NCBI RefSeq assembly: GCF_918797505.1
Contig: NC_092797.1
Location: 3,010,288-3,074,287, forward strand
From: Bemisia tabaci
Taxonomy: Eukaryota > Arthropoda > Insecta > Hemiptera > Aleyrodidae
Reading direction: 5' to 3'
Length of the DNA: 64,000 nt
Positions 56,064 through 64,000 of the stretch are shown here, one piece after another (position 1 is the first letter of the stretch; each line of letters opens with the position of its first letter). Made by a program: the position numbers and the translations under genes. The notes beneath the pieces are model-generated. The model worked only from the letters and a program-made list of their open reading frames with translations, made no database searches and had not been told where the DNA came from.

Positions 56064-57122
56064 CGCTTTAAATTCTATTTATTGTTTTTTCCCTTGACCG
56101 TTTAACAAGTTATCAGTATGATGTTACCTTATACCTGTGAGTTGTGCTCCAGTCATCAAATGCACTACTTTATGGTCCGAGGACACAATTTTACTTCAAT
56201 AAAATTCTCTCCATCGATGACACTTCATTTGAACAAACACTCAAGCACAAATTTGTAATTACCTACTGCCTTGTATCACTTCAAAGCACAATCTAAGGTA
56301 AATTAATTATTTCAGAGACAAAGCCAATTTTTATACCCCTGTATCCCAATATAATTTTTGCTGGTATCTTTCTTTTAAATCAGAGTAACAGCGACATCGC
56401 TCATGCAATTCTAAACGCGCGGTTTATTCTTCAATTCAACATTTTTTTTGGTTATGCTGTTATTTTTATATGTTTCTTTCTAGTTAAATTCTTCAGTTGT
56501 CGATGGAAAGTATCCCTGCAGCATTGCCGTGCTAAGGAAGAACGCCGGATGAACATCCGAGAGTTGCCAAATTTCCCTTGATAAAGCATGTATTTTTGAA
56601 AATATTCATGTATTTTTTTTTTCTAGAAAAGTTCAGATATTTTAGATTAAATTGCGTACAAAATTGTCTAAAAATTTTGGAAAGTAATATTCGCAATTTT
56701 CCTAGTAAATTTGGTTTTTATCGGAGGAAACTTAGCAACGTCTGAAGGCTAATATGGCGTTTCTTTCTTAGCACGGCAGAGCAGCTTTGCAACTCGGTGG
56801 CAAAGCTACGAGCCTCTCCCATCATGACTGTTTTGTGGTTTGAATTCTTGACAGCATGTGGGAGATAGTTTGTAGCAAAAATATTTTCACCTTCAAACTA
56901 CTTTTATTGAAGGTACATTCACACTGTTACTCTAATAGAGCGGATGATGAGCTTACTTCAAAAGGAATTGGATGAAATTTCTGGCGAGTCAGTGTTTTTG
57001 AACTTTTCCCTTATTCCTTCATTTTTCTGTCGAAGAAAAACTGCGAAGTGAAAATGGCTACCCATGTGCATTTGCGTCTATACTTCTTACAATTTCTTTA
57101 TAATAGATCCTCATCAGACCGA
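56064..57122 (-). repeat. Inner right arm of the foldback element
   Basis: Pairs with 54828-55648. About 260 bp longer because of the nested family A MITE. The arms differ noticeably, so the element is not a recent perfect palindrome. Confidence 0.8.
56523..56779. mobile_element. Family A MITE nested in the foldback arm, AGC target
   Basis: 257 bp, ATTGCCGTGCTAAGGAAGAA to TTTCTTTCTTAGCACGGCAG, with AGC at 56520-56522 and 56780-56782. The opposite arm gives the uninterrupted site (GCAGCAGCTCTGCAAC in complement), which contains a single extra AGC. Confidence 0.85.
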
Positions 57123-57279
57123 TACTTGAATATCCGAATCTGCTGAAGTGATCATATCATTGTGGTAGGTCCCAGAGTTTGACCCGATTGAGTATTTATT
57201 AAAGTTACATAGCAAAATTATATTAATGTAGAATAGTGGGAGGTAAAAATTATCCAAGTGACCCAATCAGACGCTGGCA

Positions 57280-57745
57280 TAGTAGTGGCTTATTCAACTT
57301 TAATAATCTGGATCGTTGACCTAATAAGCTTGAATGAGCTAGCATGTTGGGCCGTTCAATTTTAATGCTCTTAATGATTCAGCTACGATAAGCCTGATCA
57401 TTGGCCCAATGAGTTTGAATAAGCCGATTAATTGAATCATTCAAATTGAATGATCCTGATCATACAAGTTGAACGATCCAACAAGTCGGCACATTCAAAT
57501 TGAACGATCCAACCAGTTGGCAGATTCAAGTTGAATGATCCAATGGGCCAGCGTATTCAAGCGCATTGGGTCAAAGATCCGGATCGTTCGACTTGAACGA
57601 TCCGGATCATTCAAGTTGAATGATCCAACGAGTCAGCGCATTCAAGCTCATTCGGGATCATTGATGCTCATTGAAGAATCATTCAAACTCATTCAGGATC
57701 ATTGAAAATCGAACGATCCTGAATGAGCTTGAATGATCCATTTTT
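57280..57745. repeat. Right subterminal array, degenerate
   Basis: Irregular units with AACGATCCGGATCATTCAAG, TTGAATGATCCAACGAG and related text. It mirrors the left array in motif but not in regularity. Confidence 0.75.
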
Positions 57746-58372
57746 TCTCGGGCAAGATTCCCTCGGTTCATTAATTGAAAAATAACTGGAGAATATATGA
57801 CAAAATGATCTAGTCTGCTAGAATTCATGCGTTTTAATGGGAACTGCCGCCAGATGACGTCACTGGGCAGTGAATTTTCTCACTTTTAAATCTACTTTTA
57901 GAATATTTCCCATATTAGAAAAAAAATACAAAAAATACTGCGAAATTAGCTCTTTCAGCATTCTCAGATGAAGCATCAAAAATTTGCGCACACATTCTCT
58001 ATTAGACAAGATTTAAATGCGTTCTTCGCTCTTAAGTTTATTTAAAGACGAGAAATTGTCACAAAAAGATAATTGTCCGGAATACTCCCGCAACTGCGGC
58101 TTCTCCAAGCGCGAAACGCACGAGGCAAGGCCGATGGGCAGTGGCGCAACGGCGGATTTCTCGCTCTATAAATCCGAGTTGGAAATCCTCCTTTTGATCC
58201 GGGGAACGGGGAGAAAGCCCCGTCTTGCTCTTATTAATGCGTCGGCGATTCAAATTTTAATTACAGGCCGAAGCCCTTCATACTGGACGAGCAGCGCCGT
58301 CTTCCGGAGCAGCCGTTCCCTGTCTGGAAATAACCTGCCTAACGTCAGGGCATCCGTCAACGTTCCGAAACC

Positions 58373-58520
58373 AGAGCTTGAGAGCTCCAGATCCAGGAAA
58401 CGGTAAAGCTCCGCCGAATACTCACAAAGCTTAGGAGCTTTCACCAAAATACGCTTACCGGTAGAGATACATGATACCTTGTGTAAAAATTAAGCCCACT
58501 GAGAAAGAATAAACAGTGGA
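58373..58520 (-). repeat. Family O segment, copy 2
   Basis: Minus-strand frame from 58447 to 58250 stays open (KAPKLCEYSAELYRFLDLEL then GTLTDALTLGRLFPDRERLL). The copy-1 equivalent is broken by a one-base insertion outside the segment. Possible gene remnant. Confidence 0.4.
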
Positions 58521-59194
58521 GCCGAAAAGTATAGGTAGAATCCTGAAAAGTTACCCGAACAGGGTGATCTAAAAGTCCCGCACCATCCCCCTAGTCCTTA
58601 GGGTTCTTGCCCCTTTTAAGGGTGGTCCCTTTAGAATATTGCGTTCTCAAGCGTTCTCAAAAGTTGTTTTCTTTGACCTAGGAGCATGCACTCACAAAAT
58701 TTCAAGTCCCTATCTCAATATTTTCAAAAGTTACAGTGGTAATGCTTGGTGTTGGTGAAGCGAGACTTTTGAATCAATCTGTAAGTCGATAGCCAAAATA
58801 CGGAACCGCACATCTCCGTGTGTGAGTTGTGACATAGCAGACTTCCTTCCATACTTTCTTTCCCCTTTGGAGGACTGGTCAACTTAATGCTTGGAAAATT
58901 CCTCGAGTGTTCTTCTCTGTTAGCATGAATAGTTTGTATACATTTGAGGCTATAAAGTATTATTTATCTTCGAAGAAATGAAATATGAGCGGGACTTTTG
59001 AAACATCGCAACGGTTTCGCCCTTTAGCCATCGATTTAGACTACATTTCATGATGAAAAAACCAATTCCTCTCATTCATGACAGCACCCATCTGCATAAG
59101 GAAACTAATGGCACGGGTATTTTTTCTGAAATGAACCAGATATTCCAAAAAATGTCCGATAAAGCTCTTTGTCAAAGATTTTTACTATATTCGG

Positions 59195-60015
59195 CATGAC
59201 CGGATTTACCTACTTGCCGCCCATGGGCCACCTGTATTTTGCCGCCCTCTTCTCATTCATTTTGAAACATCAATAAAAACCATCAAGTGAACGTGCCGGA
59301 GGGAGAAGGGTGCATAAGACGCGTTCACTCGTGTTGGACATATTTTTTGCGTAAGCCCTGTCAACACTACTAGCAAAAGTTCACGGAACTTCGCGAGAAA
59401 GCTCAGTTCCGTAAACCTATCTCTGTGGGGACAAGGCCTTTCATTTGTAAAAAATGAACTAAAAAATTAAGAAAAAACAAACATAAATGTTGTTTAATAA
59501 TTTTTACTTCCGCCGCCGTGCCGCGCTGACCACACTGTGTTTGGCGCAATGCGTGAAGTATTCATGTAGTCTTGTAGGCACTATGCGTTTCACGCCGCGC
59601 CGACCGCTGTTGACCGTGCTGTGTTTGACGCAATGCGTGAAGTATTCATGCAGTCTCGTAGGCGCTAAAATGTGTTACATGCTGACCGCCGCGTCGAGGG
59701 CTTCTCCTTTTCATCTCAAGTCCTCGTCATCATTTCTCTTTGCGCCGCGCCGCTCCAGGCCAAATTACGTGTTTGGTTTCTCTCTTAACTCAACTAAGTA
59801 AAGGTACGCAGTCTTTTGTATTACCGAAATACGACAAAATTAGAAATTAATGAACTCTCAGGAAATGAGAGATTTTGTCACCTTTTCTTGTTTGTAATTT
59901 TTTTCTGAATCCGATTTTTTCGTACTTGCATTTAAAAAAATTGCAAAATTCGCCGCCTCCTAATTTTGCCGTCATGGGCCGCGGCCCATGTGGCCACCCC
60001 CTTAATCCGGCCCTG
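59195..60015. mobile_element. hAT-type non-autonomous element, 821 bp
   Basis: Tips CATGACCGGATTTACC and (complement) CAGGGCCGGATTAAGG. Flanked by an 8-bp duplication ATATTCGG (59187-59194 and 60016-60023), single in copy 1 at 20597-20604. An 8-bp duplication with CAGGG-type tips is the hallmark of hAT transposons. The largest frame (59487-59801) is built from a repeated GCGCAATGCGTGAAGTATTC motif and is not a transposase, so the element must be moved in trans. Confidence 0.92.
59535..59670. repeat. Family H hairpin half-motifs inside the hAT-type element
   Basis: GCGCAATGCGTGAAGTATTC followed by CTTGTAGGC or CTCGTAGGC occurs twice, about 95 bp apart. It resembles one arm of the family H core (GCGTGAAGTATCCCG..TTGTAGGC). 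Confidence 0.55.
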
Positions 60016-60256
60016 ATATTCGGCAGAGAATTCTTTACTGACGAGGTGTATCCCAATGGGCACAAAACGTTTTGACAAGGCCGAGAATGATCACTTGATA
60101 GCAGAATAACAATCCTGCTGTTACACGATATGTACACGACGGTAAACCGAATTACCGCGCATTTAAGTGTCCATGTCTCAACGACGTCAGCGAGATGTGA
60201 AGTGGATGCCGTACAAAAGTTGAGTGCCGTTTGATATCAGAGTGTTGAATTTTCAG

Positions 60257-60452
60257 TGAAGCCCCAAAAATCAAGATGACACCCGATAGGAAACGGGTGA
60301 AAAGATTGTCACGCTGCGCGACGACTCGACAGCCTCGGTGCGGTCGAGCTAAAAGCTCAAAGCCCGAGGGCGTCCGTCGTTTTACGCCCACATATTTACA
60401 CAATGGGCACTTATTGAGAACAGTAGGTATCGTTGGCTCAAAGAAACAATAA
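60257..60452 (+). CDS. Possible small 3' exon (copy 2)
   Basis: Counterpart of 20839-21034, after the same GAATTTTCAG. ATG at 60276, stop TAA at 60450-60452, no indels relative to copy 1. Two replacements and four silent changes were counted by eye. See the copy-1 entry for doubts about strand. Confidence 0.3.
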
Positions 60453-60620
60453 GTATCAATTGGACTACATTTTGCAGGTAGGACCTACAATTTCTGGCTC
60501 AGCTTTGAAAACACTTGTGCGCGTAGGGGAACTACTGGTACGTACGTTGTTTCTAGACTGAGCCACAAACTGTAGTTCCTAATAAGCCTATTGCAAACTT
60601 CAGCTAGAGCTAAAAGAGTT

Positions 60621-60874
60621 GGATCGCATTTAGCAAAAAGAACCAGCGAGATTACAGTGTTGTAAAAATGTTGCTTCTTCATAACTATCTAAAAAATCTC
60701 CCAGAACAGCAATCAGCTTTGACTTCCCACAAAAAAAACTGTTAATTTTAAAGAAAAATAATTGTGTAAATTTTAATATTGTTATTATATTAAGTATTTT
60801 TAAAAGAAAAAGAGAAATTGCACGATGTCGAAATCACTTTAATATCACGGGTTCCTTTTTGCTAAATGCGATCC
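60621..60874. mobile_element. Family D MITE, AGTT target, copy 2
   Basis: GGATCGCATTTAGCAAAAAG to CCTTTTTGCTAAATGCGATCC, AGTT at 60617-60620 and 60875-60878. The right tip here is closer to the consensus than in copy 1. Confidence 0.8.
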
Positions 60875-60889
60875 AGTTCTTTGTTTAAA

Positions 60890-61026
60890 AAAATGCCTCA
60901 AAAATCACGATGAGCGCATCAAAAAAGTCTGAAATGCACTCCTAGCTTCACAGTCTGCTTCAGAAATACTGTGTTTTTTAAGCTCCCTGCTTCAAAAACA
61001 TACTTCGGCACAGACGAACATTTCGT
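60890..61026. mobile_element. Fragment of the 642-bp foldback family
   Basis: CCTCAAAAATCACGATGAGC..GAAATGCACTCC..GGCACAGACGAACATTTCG matches one arm of 31282-31923. In copy 1 this place is occupied by the hairpin-bearing segment at 21474-21673. Confidence 0.65.
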
Positions 61027-61141
61027 AGAAGAGGAGTCGTTCCATCCAGCTCTTGCGCCACTGTGAAGGCCTAAAAAATGAGAGCCAATCAACGATGAAT
61101 TCCTTATGTAGTATGAAGACTATCGTAACGTAACCGAAATT

Positions 61142-61262
61142 GGACGCATTTCTGCCAAACGGAACTATGTGCATTAGGATATGAGCCCTGAGACCCTTAA
61201 GAATATATGCAAAACAGGGCTCACGTCATACTGCACATAGTTCCGTTTGGCAGAAATACATC
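61142..61262. mobile_element. Family C MITE, copy 2
   Basis: GGACGCATTTCTGCCAAACG at the left, CGTTTGGCAGAAATACATCC at the right. Shared with copy 1. Confidence 0.8.
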
Positions 61263-61720
61263 CAATTTATCCTCGTGTAGGAAAGCGGATATTTTGGCAA
61301 CGCTGCTTGGAATGTTGAAGTACCGGGACAATTATCCGTAACGTCCTTTGCAGGAAAGACGCATGGGCACTCATGCGCGACTACGCACGCGTGTCCCTGG
61401 AGCATCTGTCCCTTCGAGCATCCACCTCCCGATCGACAACGAAAAAAACAGTTGGTCGCCAAAGTAAAATGAAATTAAATGGCCCCAAAACAATGAGTCG
61501 GTGATGGCTCGCCGGGCTCAGCCCCGAGACCAAAAGGATCGCTGTTGTTGTCAAAGCAAGTCGAATACTCGCACTTTCGCTCACATTGCACGCCATGGAG
61601 GAAAAAGGGCCTAAGTTTCGAGCTCACTCTCTCAGCGCAGGGTGCCTCTTAAAGATGAAAACCATGAGTCAGAGCACAAACCATGGTTTTTCATATTCTC
61701 ATCGAACACGCATGCTATTT

Positions 61721-61957
61721 GGACCGAGTTCTTTTAGAAGGGAACCAAAAAAAATTGAGTTAGGAGTTTTTTTGAGTTCCACTAGTCCTGGATACTCCCC
61801 TGCCAAAAACTCAGATTTGAGAAAAAAAAATTGGTCGGTGTTAAGAGGGGTTAAAGTTTATTTTCTACATTGAGCCTTATGGAGAAATAAAACTTCAAAC
61901 CTCTTTTTCTCAGTTTCAAATTTATGTGGGATGGTTCCTTTCTGTTAAATTCGGCCC
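61721..61957. mobile_element. Family F MITE, copy 2
   Basis: GGACCGAGTTCTTTTAGAAG to CCTTTCTGTTAAATTCGGCCC, ATTT on the left, decayed ATTC on the right. A small deletion after the left tip relative to copy 1. Confidence 0.7.
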
Positions 61958-62406
61958 ATTCGACAGTCATTTTATACTGCTAAAAGTGACAGCACCAAGC
62001 GGTCATGTGGAGGAAGGGTGTATAAACCAGAATCTTACATTTTTGTATTTCTCGTCTATTTTCTTCAACCCTTCTCGTGTGATCCTGGTCTTATTACAGA
62101 GGGTATATAAAATGGAGAATTAGCATTAAAAAAAAATTATATCTGAATCTGAGAGTGCTTACTGAGATGCGATCGCAGTATTTTCCATAATTTTTTTGTA
62201 TATAAGAAATTGTAGAATAATAGAATTAAAAGTGAAAAAATCTGCCGCCATGTGACGTCATCAGGCGGAATTTCTCGTTCAAATACATGTATTTTAGCAT
62301 ATCAGATCACTTGGTTATAACTCCTCTAATCCTAATCATTCATTTTAGAAACTAAGGATATCCACATGCTCATTGTCACCCAGTAGTTTCTACTTAAACA
62401 CGCAAT

Positions 62407-62718
62407 TTACACAATATCTGACACCTGCAAATTCTCTAAAAAAATCGAAATATTTTCATGTTTACCGAAAGTTGACTTCCGTCGGTTACGCCCCTCTTCA
62501 ATGACCCGTTCAATTCTGTCCTCGTTGGACATGGGCGGCAACGTGGGAGTGCATGTTGCAGCCCCAAGCCGCGGAGGGCGCAGCCTAACGACTGCTGCTG
62601 GCTGAGAGCACGAGCTATGGGTGGTTGGCCAGGAACCGGAAACGGTGTCTTTGAGGCGCGCGCGCGCACCGGAAACGGTCTTATCAGGGGCACCCAAGAA
62701 TGGCCCAACCGGTATCAT
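62407..62718 (-). CDS. Possible coding exon (copy 2)
   Basis: Counterpart of 23340-23657. The frame begins MIPVGPFLGAPDKTVSG and keeps NEDRIERVIEEGRNRRKS. It is two codons shorter, in frame. The plus-strand alternative in this copy is interrupted by TGA (GCTGGCTGAGAGC). No known domain. Confidence 0.33.
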   Translation of the reverse strand: MIPVGPFLGAPDKTVSGARARLKDTVSGSWPTTHSSCSQPAAVVRLRPPRLGAATCTPTLPPMSNEDRIERVIEEGRNRRKSTFGKHENISIFLENLQVSDIV

Positions 62719-62820
62719 CGCTCTTCGGAGCTGCTCGAGCCTCGAGACAACTCACCGATAGAGGCGTCCCTCGCCACAGCCTTGCCACGATTAACATTTT
62801 ATTATGCATAAATAAACGTA

Positions 62821-63090
62821 TGTCGTCACCTTCCAGGCAAAGTATCACAAGCGCCATGCGACGTTTAAAAATTTCCGCCGCCATTTTATTTTTTTACAGA
62901 GAAACGTTCAACGAAGCTGTCCGAAAATTGCACGAGTTTTCTATTGTGCTGCAATGAAATTTCATGTGTAAATTATCCACAACAGATTCACCAATGAAAT
63001 CTTGCTTCTAAATTGATCAATGGCGGCGTAATTTTTAAACGTCGCATGGCGCATTGGTGATGACATTGCTGGAGGGTGGCGATGTATTGC
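62821..63090. mobile_element. MITE present only in copy 2
   Basis: Left arm GTCGTCACCTTCCAGGCAAA..GCGCCATGCGACGTTTAAA..GCCGCCAT, right arm ATGGCGGCGTAATTTTTAAA..CGTCGCATGGCGC..GGAGGGTGGCGATG, about 60 bp each. TAT follows each end (ACGTAT on the left, TATTGC on the right), so a short duplication is possible. Copy 1 reads AAACGTATTTATCC straight through (near 23754). Confidence 0.75.
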
Positions 63091-64000
63091 TGCAAATGAG
63101 CTATGTTGCTCACTCAAACTTATGCTCATGCTCATAGTTTCTTTTAGCATACATAGCGTCCAATCATATGAATGGAGAGTTTGCGGGTGTATGAAATGTA
63201 AATTCATGTTTAAAATGAAACCACTAAGAGAACTGAGCACAATGAAATCCTGGTTTCTAAATTGACTCCAATTATTGGATGAAATATGACAAAATCACTT
63301 AATCTGCTGAAATACATGTGTTTTCAATGGAGTATACCGCCAGATGACGTCACAAGATGGCACATTTTCTCATTTTTGAATCTATTTACATACAATTTCC
63401 AATCTCAGAAAAAAATTACAAAAAATACTGCAAACTAAGCTAGACTACTTAGAAGAATCAATAAGATTTACTGTCTGCAATTTCTCAATCCCGACGTACG
63501 TGTTCGATGATAATATTTCAAATCGTATTTTTTATTCTTATCCATGGTTTTTATCCTGAGAAATCACCCTTTGCTGTGAGAGATGGCGCGGAAGTGACAC
63601 CCTTTATCCACCAATAGGTAGACATTCAAATGTGAAAAAACATGTTTAGAAGAGCAATTTTGGTACAATCGCTCGATAATGGGATGCGTCTTCCCTTAAA
63701 GAATTGTATTCCGCCGAAACTAACTTTCTGAAAATCTGGCGGCTTTAGTCTTTTTCAAATAAGCCGTTCAACTAAAACCGATGAGATACTCAAATTGCTG
63801 CAAGCAACTATTACTGCTCCTGAGTCGCTTACATTGCCTACCAGCTTATTGAAGGCGAACCGGTGATAATGAGCGCTAAACACGATGAGTGCATTAATTA
63901 GGCACCTTTGGACGGAAACTGAAACTGATGAATCGCTCAAACTGCTACAAGCAACTATTACTGCTCCTGAGCCACTCACATTGTCTACCAGCGTATTGAA
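63091..64000 (+). other. Copy-2 equivalent of 23770-24687, no gene assigned
   Basis: Includes the family N repeat with CCAGATGACGTCACAAG near 63340. A minus-strand frame (63755-63979) is open in both copies and has an internal near-repeat (SGSGAVIVACSSLS / SDSGAVIVACSNLS) that reflects a DNA tandem repeat (TACAAGCAACTATTACTGCTCC-type text), not a known protein. Confidence 0.45.

Larger units (their letters stand above)
54146..57752. mobile_element. 3607-bp foldback element with empty site in copy 1
   Basis: Perfect 31-bp terminal repeats, CCCGAGAAAAAATGGATC..ATTCAAGCTCATT and the complement ending TTTTTTCTCGGG. Flanked by CA at 54144-54145 and 57753-57754, single in copy 1 (AACACCAAGATT near 19175-19188). 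Layout from outside in: terminal repeat, subterminal arrays of GATCNGGATC-type units, then long inner arms (54828-55648 and 56064-57122), then a 415-bp centre. A family A MITE is nested in the right inner arm. No transposase-like frame is present. The structure resembles Foldback-type elements, but I cannot name a family. Confidence 0.9.
50435..64000 (+). repeat. Large direct duplication, copy 2
   Basis: Starts TAACGTGCATTTTGATGTAC, exactly the text at 15451 in copy 1, immediately after the gap. Continues to the window end, corresponding to 24687. It is about 4.3 kb longer because of inserted elements at 54146-57752, 59195-60015 and 62821-63090. Confidence 0.9.

Noticed and set aside
59487..59801. 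Transposase of the hAT-type element
   Set aside because: The frame is made of a repeated 36-bp-type motif and is far too short, with no hAT dimerisation or catalytic features.

Overview
The window looks like non-coding, repeat-dense DNA from an arthropod nuclear genome. I see no intact gene of a recognisable family, no rRNA, no canonical tRNA, no operon-like packing and no CRISPR array. The base composition is AT-rich, short reading frames are scattered without pattern, and dozens of short inverted-repeat (MITE-type) elements are present. A sap-feeding hemipteran such as a whitefly is my guess from general familiarity; nothing here proves it.

Layout. 1-15450 is single-copy background with MITEs, two long nested composites (2662-3105 and 14531-15003), an 818-bp repeat (5168-5985) and one possible minus-strand exon (7887-8255). 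15451-24687 is the first copy of a large direct duplication. 24688-48400 is background with a 126-bp minisatellite (28014-28600), several MITEs with clear target-site duplications, a 642-bp foldback (31282-31923), a CpG-rich block (32020-32440), a TATA/CRE promoter-like site (33845-33890), the inverted partner of the 5.2-kb repeat (35716-36560), two possible 3' exons (40172-40429 and 44451-44772) and a stack of nested elements at 40.8-42.8 kb. 48400-49934 is a diverged ~175-bp satellite that folds back on itself as a near-perfect palindrome and runs into a 500-N assembly gap (49935-50434). From the base after the gap to the window end (50435-64000) lies the second copy of the 15.4-24.7 kb block.

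The two copies of the duplication are a natural experiment. They differ by a few per cent by eye, but copy 2 has gained a 3607-bp foldback element (54146-57752), an 821-bp hAT-type element (59195-60015) and a ~270-bp MITE (62821-63090), while copy 1 has gained a 258-bp MITE (22984-23241). Each can be compared with its empty site in the other copy, which fixes element ends and target-site duplications. The copies may be true paralogs or two haplotypes placed in one scaffold; the gap exactly at the start of copy 2 makes the second reading serious.

Several MITE families can be defined from the window alone (the letters are mine). A: ends ACTGCCG.../...CGGCAG, 3-bp duplications. B: ends near TCGTCGCTC. 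C: ends GGACGTATTT. D, E and F: a related group with ends GGA...AAAGGAACC and 4-bp duplications, nearly all fitting ANTT. G: ends CACTGGAAAAAACAC, TA duplication. H: a perfect ~28-bp-arm hairpin in a longer repeat. K: ends CCCTGGTAAAAATTGGC. M: ends around TTTTTCCTCCATTTAAA. N: carries TGACGTCA. O: a low-copy segment with an open minus-strand frame. Coding calls are tentative and rest on codon texture, splice-like edges and comparison of the two copies.
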